Source: JASSUD01 sp031963415
Lineage (GTDB): Bacteria; Pseudomonadota; Gammaproteobacteria; Burkholderiales; Burkholderiaceae
Length of the DNA stretch: 64,000 nucleotides
Reading direction: 5' to 3'
NCBI GenBank assembly: GCA_031963415.1
Contig: JASSUI010000001.1
Span: forward strand, 372,001-436,000
This document shows positions 9,661 through 18,968 of the stretch, piece by piece. Under the pieces are notes generated by a model. The model searched no databases. It was given only the letters and a program-made list of their open reading frames with translations, and had not been told where the DNA came from. A program made the translations under genes and the position numbers. Position 1 is the stretch's first letter. Each line of letters starts with the position of its first letter.

Positions 9661-9800
9661 GGAGAGAATTTAGGTCGATAAATAAAAAATGAGTAATAGA
9701 AGATTAAAAAATTAAATAAGAAATTTTTGATCTTAGCCAACAATGCAACCACAGCTGCGGCAATGAAGAAAAATAATTAAGTCAAATAACATCAACACCT

Positions 9801-10553
9801 ATGAATGACAGAAAAATAATTCCAAGCCTACGTTCACTTGCCGATCAAGAACTTGCGACCGCCAAAAAAGCCCGTGCCTCATGGCAGATGTTTACGATTA
9901 TGGCAGAGTTTATCGAAGCTGCTGAATACCTCTCGGAGATTCGTCCAGCAGTCGCCATTTATGGTTCCGCTCGTCTCAAACCCTCTTCCCACTATTACAA
10001 ATTAACCGTCTCGATCGCGCGCAAGCTCTCTGACGAAGGTTTTGGGGTTATTTCAGGCGGCGGCCCTGGCATTATGCAAGCAGCAAATAAAGGCGCACAC
10101 GCGGGCAGATCCCCTTCAGTTGGTCTCAATATTGAATTGCCACACGAACAGCATGGCAACGCCTTTCAAGACATTTCTTTGCGTTTTCGCCATTTTTTCA
10201 CGCGCAAAGTCACGTTTATGAAAAATTCTGATGCTGTCATCGTGATGCCCGGCGGGTTTGGCACGCTCGATGAGTTAGCTGAAGTGCTTACTCTAATCCA
10301 AACTAAAAAGGCGCGACATGTGCCCATTATTCTGGTTGGCTCAAAATTTTGGAAAGGTTTGCTCGATTGGTTCAAACAAACCTTATTACCGATGAAACTC
10401 ATCAATCCAGAAGACCTAAACCTGATCCAAGTCATTGATGATGCTGATGAAGTACTGAAAGCCGTGCTTGATTTTTATCAAAACGCAAGCAACACCGCGC
10501 AAGCAGAAAAAGCGCATGCATCGAAAGAAAGTGAGCGCATGTTTTATTTGTAA
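9801..10553 (+). CDS. LOG-family protein (TIGR00730; cytokinin-riboside phosphohydrolase-like)
   Basis: A 250-residue protein of the lysine-decarboxylase-like LOG superfamily, whose studied members release free bases from nucleoside monophosphates. The signature pair is VISGGGPGIMQAANKGA (83-99) and PGGFGTLDELAEVLT (150-164), which form the phosphate-binding and catalytic site. The physiological role in bacteria is often nucleotide salvage, so a cytokinin function is not implied. It is divergent from polA, as in Burkholderia. A strong hairpin terminator follows 50 bp after its stop. Confidence 0.9.
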   Translation: MNDRKIIPSLRSLADQELATAKKARASWQMFTIMAEFIEAAEYLSEIRPAVAIYGSARLKPSSHYYKLTVSIARKLSDEGFGVISGGGPGIMQAANKGAHAGRSPSVGLNIELPHEQHGNAFQDISLRFRHFFTRKVTFMKNSDAVIVMPGGFGTLDELAEVLTLIQTKKARHVPIILVGSKFWKGLLDWFKQTLLPMKLINPEDLNLIQVIDDADEVLKAVLDFYQNASNTAQAEKAHASKESERMFYL

Positions 10554-10602
10554 TAGGCGGTAGCTCTGCGTAGAGCAGAAAACAAAAAATTTAATTAGCT
10601 TA

Positions 10603-10647
10603 TAGCAAGATTATTTAATACATTTGACGAATAATCTTGCTATTTTT
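10603..10647 (+). terminator. Rho-independent terminator of the LOG-family gene
   Basis: TAGCAAGATTATT (10603-10615) pairs perfectly over 13 bp with AATAATCTTGCTA (10630-10642) and is followed at once by TTTTT. Position 50 bp after the stop codon fits. Confidence 0.85.
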
Positions 10648-10804
10648 AAAGAATTTAACACTATAATTTAGCCAAAAAATATATCTCAAGATTAGCTTTT
10701 ATTTAAATATATCAACCCAAAAAATACATCGTTACTAAAGAAAGAGGTAATTGAAATATTTTTCTTGCTTTCAATTTTCTGATCTAACCAAATATTTTCT
10801 ATGT

Positions 10805-11248
10805 CTAGTGGCAAGCTCTGCCAACAAAGTCACCATCGTCAAACGAACTATCGGTGTTCAACTCATATTCGTTAAATTCACCGCTGCAAAATCTTCCGAC
10901 CCTCCCTCTAAATAAATTATCAGCATTTGGCGTGCCCTTTGTACCGCTGTCACAATCGTCGTCATCATAGTCGTCAGACGAAGCATAGCCTTCAGGTTCA
11001 CTGCCGCTAAATTCATCTTCACTAGGGTCAAAGTCGCTAAATCCTTCAAAATTTTCTCCAGGGATAATAGGATGCCCCCCAAAAGTGGATGACATGCTCT
11101 TTGGCAATGCCTGCAAACCACCTAATTGCCCTGCCGGAACCCCCTTTTCATTCTTAGATATCAACAAATGAGATCGTTCATTTTCTGTATTGCTTTTATT
11201 TTCTTGACCACCCAAACACGCAGTAAATAAATTTAAAACTCTATCCAT
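10805..11248 (-). CDS. Acidic small hypothetical protein
   Basis: A 147-residue frame with an AAGAGG ribosome-binding site about 6 nt before its ATG. The product starts MDRVLNLFTACLGGQENKS and contains a strongly acidic central part rich in Asp, Ser and Glu (SSDDYDDDDCDSG near residues 90-102) with scattered Gly-Phe. No conserved family is recognised. It lies in an AT-rich island next to the coiled-coil propeller gene and is convergent with the LOG-family gene. Composition suggests a disordered protein. Expression is uncertain, but the ribosome-binding site and absence of a better alternative frame support a gene. Confidence 0.5.
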   Translation of the reverse strand: MDRVLNLFTACLGGQENKSNTENERSHLLISKNEKGVPAGQLGGLQALPKSMSSTFGGHPIIPGENFEGFSDFDPSEDEFSGSEPEGYASSDDYDDDDCDSGTKGTPNADNLFRGRVGRFCSGEFNEYELNTDSSFDDGDFVGRACH

Positions 11249-11801
11249 CTACACCTCTTGCCGCTATAAAAGAAAAATATCTAAAAAATTGATAGAGCCT
11301 CATTTAAAAAGCACATATCATTTTTGAAAAATTAATTTAATATTCAAAATATTACATTGGCTCCAATTTAATTTCCCGAATGCGAAAAAATGTATTCAAT
11401 AGCGCAACATATTTAATAATTAATAAATTTTCAATAAAAATAATAAGAATAGCTATCTAATCCGAGAATAGCGCCATACTTTACAACTAGAGAAACGAGC
11501 TCATCATTGATGTTTACTTTATTTTCATGCTTTATAAGAAGAGATAATTTTATGGGCCTGAAATGCTGTTTATCACCCTAATCAAGAAACGACTATCTAA
11601 GAAGGGCTTGAGCGGAAAAAATTCTTTTTAACGAAATGCATTCATTAGATGAGCTTTTTATGGTCTGTTATTTGCAGATATTTTTCAGCGTTGTATTTGA
11701 TACTTAACTGATTATTCATCTATTAAGCTAAATAAGATCAACTCAGCATATGGCACATCTGCCGCTAACAATAACCCTCGCCGCCAGATTAGGAGATGGG
11801 T
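11249..11801. other. AT-rich intergenic region, 553 bp
   Basis: No open frame of note. The region lies between two divergent accessory genes and must carry their promoters. The last bases include AGGAG at 11791-11795, which decides the start of the next gene. Nothing else recognised. Confidence 0.5.
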
Positions 11802-13925
11802 ATGCCAAGCATTTACTCTGTCGCTCCTCTACAAAGGCAAAGTTCTAGTTCAAACAACTCTGTGGCACCTAGCCAAAGAACCAACCAAACCGATAGGGTG
11901 AGCAGTAGTGACCCAGCGCAAAATAATTTATCCGAGGAAGGTCATTACTCAGGCTTAACTTCAAATGAGCGAACGGCGCTAAGAGATCAGGCAACAGTGC
12001 TGGCAGATCAGATAGCAGCGATAAGAGATGAGCGAACGATGCTAGTAGATCAGATAACAGCGAGGATAGATCGGGTTTTAGAAAGGATAAATAATCGATA
12101 CGAGGCCGCCCTCGCGGATATTCGGACGACAGAGGCAAATTTAATCGCTATTGAAGGCACGTCTAGCAACAGAGTAACCATCACGCCAACTGGGAGGGAG
12201 CCTAGTATTAGGTCTTCGATTTACTCCTGTACCACGCAGGTGGCCCCTGAATCTTCCTCTGAAACATCTACAATAATCGCCACCGAAAATGCGTCAAATA
12301 ATCATCAAATAACTCAGGGACAAGTTATACAAGAGGCACCTTATGAAATTAAAGCAGAGATATTTTCTTCGGACGGTCAATGGCGAGCGAGACGTGATTC
12401 ATACGATATCCTTTGGCTAGGAAAGGTGCAGGATCCCCCCTCCTCCATGCAAAGGATCGGATGGGTAGCTAATGGTAAATTCATAATATTTTCACCCGAC
12501 AGTAAATGGATAGCCTGGCATGATTTAACCCATAATCTCCGGCTGAGAAAGGTGGAGAGTAATCCTTCTTCTACACCAAAAATCGGGAAAGTAGCTTACG
12601 ATGGGCCCATTGCGTTTTCACCCAACAGTCAATGGATAGCCTGGCGGGAACAAACAAAAATTGTATGGAGCAGGCTTTCAGCAGAGGGAAACGAAGGCCG
12701 ATGGGAATACCCTTACGGAGAGAGAGAAGAATTTACGCTTTCTGATCAACATATTATGCTGCCCGGCTACTATTACTCCGCAGAGCACGAGCAAGCACTG
12801 AGAAAGCACAGGCAAGCATGGGGAGAATACGAGCAAGAATTAAAAAAAAATGGAGACGAAATCAATAAACTAACAGAGCAATATAACGAAATAGTCCTTA
12901 AATATGGCAAGGTTACACATGCACTTTCAATGGCAGGAAACGCTAACGTCTTTTTTCTCTTAATTGTTACTCCCTCGGCCATTACTGCTGCCTTAGTAAC
13001 AAAGAAGTATGAGGTTCTTTCTGCGTTAATATTAGACGCATTAAGTATGACAACATACATTGCCTTAAACAAACAACAAAATGAGCTATTTGAAGAAAAG
13101 CGACGCCTTTCAAGGAAAAAGGAAGGCATTTTAGAAAAAAATAGAGAAAAGATAAAAAAAATAGAAGAAAGAAGAAAATCAATAACAGAAATACGAGACG
13201 AGAAAAAATTAATAAAGATAGAAGCCATTCCTTTGAGTTCCGGCATTACCAAGTCAGAAATTAGAACAGAGGTTAATCATCAAGCAGCTTTATCTATATT
13301 CTCAGAAAACAAAAAAACACTTCTAACAATTAAAGATCGCCACATCATCAGAATTTTTAATACAGAAACAGGAGAAATAATCCATCGATCTGAATTTTCA
13401 GATTCCATTATTAAAGCCGTATTTTCCAAAACTGGAAAATGGTTAGCATTCGCCTGCTTTAGCCCAAGAAACTTTACATACAATAACCGAGACTATCATT
13501 CCTACCTTTATACGGTTTCTCTTTTTTCGCTGGAAACATTAAAAATCGAATCACAATTTGATCTTAATTTAATTAATGAATCAATTATACGCAGTAGAAG
13601 CCATTTATTAAGCACATGTACAATTTTCAACAATTCAAATCTTCTAAATTATTTATATGATTTTGGACCTCTCTCTTTCTCTCAGGATGAAAAATGGCTG
13701 ATAGCAAATGAAGATGATAAAGAAATTAATTTTGGATTTCTCTACTCAATCGAATCAAAATCATCTCGAAAAATTTTAGATATATTATCCACATATAAAA
13801 CAAATAATTTTTTCCATTGGCCACCAGAGAGCAATATATTATGGACAGCTGATAAAAATTATAATAATTTATACAAATGGAAGATTGTCTCTGAAGAAGA
13901 TAATCTAAAGCTTGAGTTAATATAA
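11802..13925 (+). CDS. Membrane-anchored coiled-coil / beta-propeller-like protein, unknown function
   Basis: An ATG lies at 11796 directly against AGGAG (11791-11795), which is too close; the in-frame ATG at 11802 has 6-nt spacing and is preferred, giving 707 residues. The N-terminal 50 residues are Ser/Asn/Gln-rich. Residues about 55-115 form a heptad-rich helix with repeated L-x-DQI units. Then come propeller-like strands: SSDGQWRARRD, FSPDSKWIAWHD, FSPNSQWIAWRE. A second helical region (about 325-375) leads to two hydrophobic stretches (about 385-425, containing FFLLIVTPSAITAALV), and a very basic-acidic coiled coil with many Lys and Glu (about 430-480). More propeller strands follow to the end (FSKTGKWLAFACF, FSQDEKWLIANEDD). 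A single propeller is thus interrupted by a membrane-anchored coiled coil. AT-rich codon use differs from the neighbours. Function unknown; it could be a host-directed effector. Confidence 0.7.
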   Translation: MPSIYSVAPLQRQSSSSNNSVAPSQRTNQTDRVSSSDPAQNNLSEEGHYSGLTSNERTALRDQATVLADQIAAIRDERTMLVDQITARIDRVLERINNRYEAALADIRTTEANLIAIEGTSSNRVTITPTGREPSIRSSIYSCTTQVAPESSSETSTIIATENASNNHQITQGQVIQEAPYEIKAEIFSSDGQWRARRDSYDILWLGKVQDPPSSMQRIGWVANGKFIIFSPDSKWIAWHDLTHNLRLRKVESNPSSTPKIGKVAYDGPIAFSPNSQWIAWREQTKIVWSRLSAEGNEGRWEYPYGEREEFTLSDQHIMLPGYYYSAEHEQALRKHRQAWGEYEQELKKNGDEINKLTEQYNEIVLKYGKVTHALSMAGNANVFFLLIVTPSAITAALVTKKYEVLSALILDALSMTTYIALNKQQNELFEEKRRLSRKKEGILEKNREKIKKIEERRKSITEIRDEKKLIKIEAIPLSSGITKSEIRTEVNHQAALSIFSENKKTLLTIKDRHIIRIFNTETGEIIHRSEFSDSIIKAVFSKTGKWLAFACFSPRNFTYNNRDYHSYLYTVSLFSLETLKIESQFDLNLINESIIRSRSHLLSTCTIFNNSNLLNYLYDFGPLSFSQDEKWLIANEDDKEINFGFLYSIESKSSRKILDILSTYKTNNFFHWPPESNILWTADKNYNNLYKWKIVSEEDNLKLELI

Positions 13926-14230
13926 TTTACTTACCCTATTCGACTCCCTTATAAAATAATAACCTATAAACATCGTTTTGCAATTCGAGTTCAGCAGCAA
14001 TGAAACTCTTCAAATGTCGTAGATACCTGAATAATTGACCGATACGATGGCGTCGCGTAACTTTCTATTGGCAATACTTTCTCCTCACGTTCTCAATTCA
14101 GATCGTCCCTGCTCACGATTCAACTTGATTAAAACGAGATAGCCCAGTACTGCTACCATTCGCTTTTATGGGCGCAAGACGCTAATTTGACAAGCTCTGT
14201 TTTGTACATTCGAGATTTTTTTAAAGAGAT
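13926..14230. other. Intergenic region, 305 bp
   Basis: No gene recognised. The right end has T7 and AAAGAGA just before the CtaG-like gene, the latter acting as its ribosome-binding site. The central part has higher GC than the preceding gene and may be decayed coding sequence, but no family could be named. Confidence 0.4.
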
Positions 14231-15112
14231 ATGGCCGTGTTGTCTCTTCTTGTTCCGTGGGAGCCTTCGGCGCTCTTGGTCGTGATTTTTATTATCGTCA
14301 GTGTTTTATATTGGCGCGGCACATCTCGCCAGCGTGTCCATGCGGCGCGGCGTTTGGCTTTCTGGGCGGGTTTAGCGTTGTTTTATTTATGTTTACATAC
14401 ACGCGCTGACTATTACGCAGAGCACGAGTTTTTTGCGCACCGGATCCAGCATCTGATCTTGCATCATCTGGCACCTCTATTAATTATGGCGTCCTATCCT
14501 GGCAGCGTCTTACGTGCTGGATTACCGCTGATGTGGCGAATGCGATTGCGTCATGGGCAACGCGCCAAGCCCGTCCGATTGTTGTCACGGGTTTTGTTGA
14601 ATCCATCGCTGATTTCACTGCTATTTGTGCTCTCTGTACTGCTTTGGTTAGTTCCTTCTATACAATTCGTCTCCATGCTGAATTGGCGACTGTATACGTT
14701 TATGAATTGGTCAGTCGCTATCACTGGTTTAACTTATTGGTGGATGTTACTTGATCATCGACGAGCGCCACCTGCGCGCTTAAGCCCAGGTTGGCGCGTG
14801 CTCTCGCCGGCGCTAACAATGACGCCACAGATTATTGCTGGCGCTATCATTACGTTCACTCAGCATGATATTTACCCCATCTTCGATTTATGCGGCCGAG
14901 CCTTTGGCTTGCCCGCTTTATTTGACCAAAGTATTGGGGGACTCATCATGTGGTTACCAGCTGCATTATTAGAAGCCATTGGCGGGCTTATTGCATTAAA
15001 GCATTGGATGCGACTTTCCGACTCGCGTAGCCGATCTCTATCGGCTACGCACCGACAGAAGGAAAATAGAGAACGTGCAGAAAGCACGATGGGCGAAGCT
15101 CAGCGCAGCTAA
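14231..15112 (+). CDS. Cytochrome c oxidase assembly protein, caa3-type CtaG family
   Basis: A 293-residue integral membrane protein with about seven hydrophobic helices. The family block EHEFFAHRIQHLILHHLAPLL (about residues 64-84) carries the conserved His residues expected in copper handling, and the later helix ITGLTYWWMLLDHRRAPP also fits the caa3_CtaG family. Members help load copper into cytochrome oxidase subunit II. It is followed by two c-type cytochrome genes, an arrangement known in Burkholderiales beside cox genes. No oxidase subunit lies in this window, so its client must be elsewhere or lost. The AAAGAGA ribosome-binding site is well placed. Confidence 0.82.
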   Translation: MAVLSLLVPWEPSALLVVIFIIVSVLYWRGTSRQRVHAARRLAFWAGLALFYLCLHTRADYYAEHEFFAHRIQHLILHHLAPLLIMASYPGSVLRAGLPLMWRMRLRHGQRAKPVRLLSRVLLNPSLISLLFVLSVLLWLVPSIQFVSMLNWRLYTFMNWSVAITGLTYWWMLLDHRRAPPARLSPGWRVLSPALTMTPQIIAGAIITFTQHDIYPIFDLCGRAFGLPALFDQSIGGLIMWLPAALLEAIGGLIALKHWMRLSDSRSRSLSATHRQKENRERAESTMGEAQRS

Positions 15113-15137
15113 AATATAAAATATGCGAAGATGCTAG

Positions 15138-15267
15138 GAATCTGTTCAAAGTCGCTGAAAAGATTAGATGGAAATTCATGGGTAAATATGTTGAAGTTCC
15201 TTCTTTACCCCAACATGCACACTCATGACTTTTAAAACTCATCCTCTTTGAGACGTTGAGCAGATTC
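15138..15267. repeat. Diverged family C palindromic element
   Basis: Left end GAATCTGTTCAAAGTC and right end GACGTTGAGCAGATTC are inverted repeats about 130 bp apart. The middle includes ACCCCAACATGCA, similar to the CCCAACAT centre of other family C copies (28084-28217, 53558 onward). Confidence 0.55.
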
Positions 15268-15349
15268 AAAAATTGATTTCATCTATCTCACTGAGTTTGT
15301 CTCGTGCAGATGGACGTATTCAAAGATTTTTGCTATTTTCCGGCCGCAG

Positions 15350-15369
15350 CAGGCGCGGGCCTGTTTTTT
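15350..15369 (+). terminator. Possible terminator or attenuator before the diheme cytochrome
   Basis: CAGGC, a 4-nt loop, GCCTG and TTTTTT lie 17 bp before the cytochrome start codon. It could end transcription from the CtaG-like gene or attenuate the cytochrome gene. The stem is short, so confidence is low. Confidence 0.35.
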
Positions 15370-15385
15370 ATCATTGGAGTGACAC

Positions 15386-16105
15386 GTGTCTTTAAGACGC
15401 TTTTTTTATTACTTAGGCGCTCTTTTTATTACAAGCAGCGCAAGTATATTTAGCCCCTCACTTTGGGCCGCACAACCCAAAGCCCCCGATACGATTGCTG
15501 AACGTGTCAAAGCGTGCGCAGCTTGCCACGGTGTTCACGGTGAAGGGGTTGATAATGATTATTTCCCACGTCTCGCAGGCAAACCAACGGGCTATCTATA
15601 CAACCAGCTCAAACATTTCCGCGACGGTCATCGCAAATATGCGCCGATGAACTATCTCGTCACCTATCTATCTGACGATTATCTTTACAAAATGGCCGAG
15701 TATTTCTCACAGCAACACCCACCCTACCCTGCTCCAGAAAAGTTAGACGTGTCGGCCGAATCACTTAAGCGTGGCGAGCAACTTGCACTACGTGGTGATG
15801 CCAGCAAGAATCTACCCGCTTGCGTTGCTTGCCATGGCAAAAGCTTAACCGGCATGGAACCCGCCATTCCCGGTCTAGTTGGCCTACACCGTGATTACAT
15901 TAGCGCGCAGCTAGGTGCTTGGCGCTCAGGTATTCGTCGCTCTGCGTCCCCCGATTGCATGCATATGATTGCTACACACTTAAACGATGCAGATATTCTT
16001 GCGGTGGCAAATTGGCTAGCAAAGCAGCCAGCCAACGCCAATGTCCCTCCAGCACCAGCAGGCTGGATGAAGCTGCCACTCTCGTGCGGTAGCGTACCTC
16101 GGTAA
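15386..16105 (+). CDS. Diheme c-type cytochrome (c4-like)
   Basis: The frame starts with GTG preceded by GGAG with 6-nt spacing. The 239-residue product has a signal peptide (positive MSLRRFF, hydrophobic LGALFITSSASIF, then a likely cut after LWA near residue 28). Two haem c sites are seen: CAACH at 44-48 and CVACH at 146-150, one per homologous half, with Met-containing segments (KYAPMNYLV, DCMHMIATHL) as likely sixth ligands. This is the cytochrome c4 / c553 type that carries electrons in the periplasm to an oxidase. It follows the CtaG-like gene and precedes a triheme cytochrome. Confidence 0.9.
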   Translation: MSLRRFFYYLGALFITSSASIFSPSLWAAQPKAPDTIAERVKACAACHGVHGEGVDNDYFPRLAGKPTGYLYNQLKHFRDGHRKYAPMNYLVTYLSDDYLYKMAEYFSQQHPPYPAPEKLDVSAESLKRGEQLALRGDASKNLPACVACHGKSLTGMEPAIPGLVGLHRDYISAQLGAWRSGIRRSASPDCMHMIATHLNDADILAVANWLAKQPANANVPPAPAGWMKLPLSCGSVPR

Positions 16106-16118
16106 AGACCAGATTCTA

Positions 16119-16206
16119 AGAATTTGTTTAGGGTCTTGCTTGTGCCCTTGCGCTGACACAGACAGCGCAGCTAATACGGCAACCAAGTAAAGCCTAAACC
16201 GGTTCT
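16119..16206. repeat. Family A palindrome between the cytochrome genes
   Basis: Left arm AGAATTTGTTTAGGG and right arm CCTAAACCGGTTCT form an imperfect inverted repeat of 88 bp flanked on both sides by CTAA. The interior has CAGACAGCGCAGCTAATACGG, a diverged form of the family core. Confidence 0.65.
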
Positions 16207-16225
16207 AATCGACAAGGAAAATGTA

Positions 16226-17527
16226 ATGTCACGTAAATTTCTGTGTGTTCTATCCATTGTGCTAGCGCTCGCGGCAATCGCCACTGGGCTAATTGTATGG
16301 TCACTTAATGGTGGTTTTACAATCTCAAACAGGGAGAGCACATTAACGCAGCCTATCTCAAAAGAAACCATTAAACGCGGCGAATATTTAGCACGGGCGG
16401 GTGATTGTATTGCGTGTCATACGGTGCGCGGCGGCCAAAAGTTTGCGGGTGGACTTTCTATCCCTACCCCATTTGGCACGATGTACACACCGAACATTAC
16501 CCCTGACGAAGAAACCGGTATTGGTACCTGGAGTGCTGATGATTTTTATCGCGCGATGCATAAAGGTCGCTCTAAAGATGGCAGCTTGCTCTATCCAGCG
16601 TTTCCCTTTACAAGCTACACCAAAGTCACGCGAGAAGATTCAGACGCGATTTATGCCTATTTGCGCTCAGTAGCCCCCGTGCACCAGCCGAATCGACCAA
16701 ATGAAATGCGTTTTCCATTTAACCAACGCAACTTGCTGTTGGGCTGGCGCTTATTATTTTTCTCAGCTGGTGAATATCAAGCAGATCCTAAGCAATCCGC
16801 TGAATGGAACCGTGGCGCTTATCTGGTTGAAGGGCTAGGCCATTGCGCAATGTGCCATACCAGTATCAATGCACTTGGTGGCTCTAATCAAAACGCAGCA
16901 TTTTCAGGTGGATTAATTCCGCTGCAAAACTGGTATGCGCCTTCACTCACTTCAAACCGAGAGGCCGGTTTAGGCGAATGGGACTTAACTCATATTGATG
17001 ATTTGCTGAAAAAAGGGGTTTCTGAACGCGGCGCTGTGTTTGGCCCAATGTCTGAAGTTGTACACAACAGCTTACAGTACATGAGTGATGCGGATATCCG
17101 CGCGATGTCGGTCTATTTAAAAGCGTTACCGCAGAAAAAAGAAGCGCCTGAATACTTGCAATTTGAAACCTCAGAAAAACTCGGCGCCAAATTGCTCGCG
17201 CAAGGTGAAAAGATTTATCTCGAGCAATGCGCGAGCTGCCATGCGGAAAATGGTTTAGGCAAACCACCAGCTTATCCACCGCTTGCGAATAATCAGTCGA
17301 TTCAAATGCAGTCGGCAGTCAATCCGATTCGCATGGTGCTCAACGGCGGCTACCCACCTTCGACAAAAGGCAACCCACACCCTTATGGTATGCCGCCTTT
17401 TGCTCAACAATTCTCCGATGAAGAGGTAGCAGCAGTCGTTACCTATGTGCGGATGGCTTGGGGCAATCACGGTACAGCGGTATCGCCTCAGCAGGTTAAT
17501 GATCTGCGTTCTGCTCCGCTTGATTAA
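16226..17527 (+). CDS. Triheme c-type cytochrome (alcohol/gluconate dehydrogenase subunit type)
   Basis: A 433-residue protein with an N-terminal membrane anchor or uncleaved signal (residues 5-27) and three haem c motifs: CIACH at 61-65, CAMCH at 207-211 and CASCH at 335-339. The spacing, and blocks such as TPNITPDEETGIGTW and GGYPPSTKGNPHPYGMPPF, match the cytochrome c subunit of membrane-bound dehydrogenases. No flavin or PQQ dehydrogenase partner is next to it, so here it may serve directly as an electron carrier in the respiratory chain. AAGGAAA precedes the ATG at 16226; an earlier ATG at 16221 is followed at once by a stop. Confidence 0.9.
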   Translation: MSRKFLCVLSIVLALAAIATGLIVWSLNGGFTISNRESTLTQPISKETIKRGEYLARAGDCIACHTVRGGQKFAGGLSIPTPFGTMYTPNITPDEETGIGTWSADDFYRAMHKGRSKDGSLLYPAFPFTSYTKVTREDSDAIYAYLRSVAPVHQPNRPNEMRFPFNQRNLLLGWRLLFFSAGEYQADPKQSAEWNRGAYLVEGLGHCAMCHTSINALGGSNQNAAFSGGLIPLQNWYAPSLTSNREAGLGEWDLTHIDDLLKKGVSERGAVFGPMSEVVHNSLQYMSDADIRAMSVYLKALPQKKEAPEYLQFETSEKLGAKLLAQGEKIYLEQCASCHAENGLGKPPAYPPLANNQSIQMQSAVNPIRMVLNGGYPPSTKGNPHPYGMPPFAQQFSDEEVAAVVTYVRMAWGNHGTAVSPQQVNDLRSAPLD

Positions 17528-17538
17528 GTAATCTCGAT

Positions 17539-17566
17539 GCGCGCTCGATAAGTCTATCGAGCGCGC
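17539..17566 (+). terminator. GC-rich hairpin after the triheme cytochrome
   Basis: GCGCGCTCGATA (17539-17550) pairs perfectly with TATCGAGCGCGC (17555-17566) around a 4-nt loop, 11 bp beyond the stop codon. There is no T tract, but the stem is very strong. The remaining bases to 17816 hold no recognised gene. Confidence 0.7.
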
Positions 17567-17816
17567 TTAAGATGTATACCCCACCTACGTCGCTCTTATC
17601 TTTATTCCATCAAGCTGGCAACTTAAATTTTTCTTATCTGTAAGTTATGCAAAGTGTTTCTTCCTGCTTATCTTTAGAGGTATGTCTGCAAAGCACTTAG
17701 TATCCTTTTCTAACGTTCGCCGCAAAATACTTTTTTTCTGAGGTGCGCTATCCCATTTTTGGGTAGCCTTTACCATGTATTGCATATAGACACATATGCA
17801 ACGCAGTGGAGAAAAA

Positions 17817-18170
17817 ATGCCCTCGATCGACCTGGAAAAAGGTGTAGACCCAACACCAACACAACAAGAGCAGCCAACTCAATTGCCTTACCAGGGGCCC
17901 ATATCGAAACTTTTCCCTTCACGCAACATGCTTGTTGGTGCTGCGTGCGTCAGCTTAATGATAAATAACTTACCCACTACAGAAACCAAGGTCATCAGCA
18001 GTCTTGGACTTCTAATGATAGGAGTAGTCTTGTGGAACAATCACGCAAGCAGAGTTATAAGCGAAGACCAAGCTAAACGCCAAGACCTGACTATTTCTCA
18101 ACCTGGTACTGGAAGTCCTTCGAAAAACTCTTCACGGTCAGAAAGAGGGAATAGAGGAGGCCGATTGTAA
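17817..18170 (+). CDS. Small two-helix membrane protein, hypothetical
   Basis: The ATG at 17817 has GTGGAG at 17806-17811 and is preferred to the upstream ATG at 17796. The 117-residue product has a hydrophilic Gln/Pro-rich head (MPSIDLEKGVDPTPTQQEQP), two hydrophobic segments (NMLVGAACVSLMINNL, and VISSLGLLMIGVVLW) and a basic Ser-rich tail. No family recognised. Size and layout resemble the two paralogous small proteins at 33671 and 34621, though sequence similarity is weak. Confidence 0.55.
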   Translation: MPSIDLEKGVDPTPTQQEQPTQLPYQGPISKLFPSRNMLVGAACVSLMINNLPTTETKVISSLGLLMIGVVLWNNHASRVISEDQAKRQDLTISQPGTGSPSKNSSRSERGNRGGRL

Positions 18171-18338
18171 AAAACAGGGCAAAGACCGTTAAGTCCATAT
18201 AAAAGAGTAATTTTCCCAACAGAGCGCTTGGCTAAAAAGCACTGGCCGTTAATCCTCTCGAAGAGGTCGAGGCCTGCCAGTCAAATCTTCTAGAAAATGA
18301 TAAGGCATTTATAAGCAGCCTTACCGAGCTGATAACTT

Positions 18339-18944
18339 TCACTCATATCTCGCCGCTTCACTAACAATCAAATCCAACGGCAAATCGTGCGGCTCACGTG
18401 GCAGCGTATCGACATGCCCCCATTCATATGCGATACCTACTGCTAATAAAGATGAAGTCGCTTTTGCTAAAGTTCGATCATAAAAGCCGCCCCCATACCC
18501 CAACCGATAACGCGCTCGATCAAAACCTACACAGGGAATGAGCAGTAGATCAGGGATGACTTCAACCGCATCCGCTGGTACAGGAATTTGAAAGCGACCT
18601 TCTGTCATCGCCGCCTCTGGCCTCCAGTGACAAAAGCTCAGCGCCTGAGTCAAGCTTGTCACAACTGGCAACGCAGCGATACGGTCACTGGCATCACTTA
18701 GCCATTGCTTCATCAGTTCTCGCGCATCAAATTCACCAGCCATCGGCCAGTAAAAACCCACGCACTTTGGCCTGCGTTCATCTAGTAATGCTCTTATTCG
18801 GTTTGCCAACGCAGCATCATTGTCAGAATTTGCAGCATTTGTACGAGCCGATAATAAAGACGCGCGTAACTGCGCTTTCAGATTCTTGTCCCCTGCAACC
18901 CTTGACTGCCGTGCTATGCTTGCTTTCATCTTTGCTCTCGCCAA
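18339..18944 (-). CDS. ygfA: 5-formyltetrahydrofolate cyclo-ligase
   Basis: A 201-residue member of the 5-FTHF cyclo-ligase family, which uses ATP to convert 5-formyl-THF to 5,10-methenyl-THF, recycling a stored folate form. The conserved ATP-binding block GYGGGFYDRTLAK is present near residues 150-162, preceded by LLLIPCVGFDRARYRLG. Start could be the first Met or the Met at residue 6. It is divergent from slt with only 24 bp between starts, as in Burkholderia. Confidence 0.93.
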   Translation of the reverse strand: MARAKMKASIARQSRVAGDKNLKAQLRASLLSARTNAANSDNDAALANRIRALLDERRPKCVGFYWPMAGEFDARELMKQWLSDASDRIAALPVVTSLTQALSFCHWRPEAAMTEGRFQIPVPADAVEVIPDLLLIPCVGFDRARYRLGYGGGFYDRTLAKATSSLLAVGIAYEWGHVDTLPREPHDLPLDLIVSEAARYE

Positions 18945-18968
18945 TTTTTTGAAAAGCAGTCGACAACA

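Noticed and set aside
12773..13252. 159-codon minus-strand frame
   Set aside because: It lies opposite the hydrophobic and coiled-coil part of the propeller protein and is Phe/Ser-rich, as expected for an antisense shadow of Lys/Glu codons.
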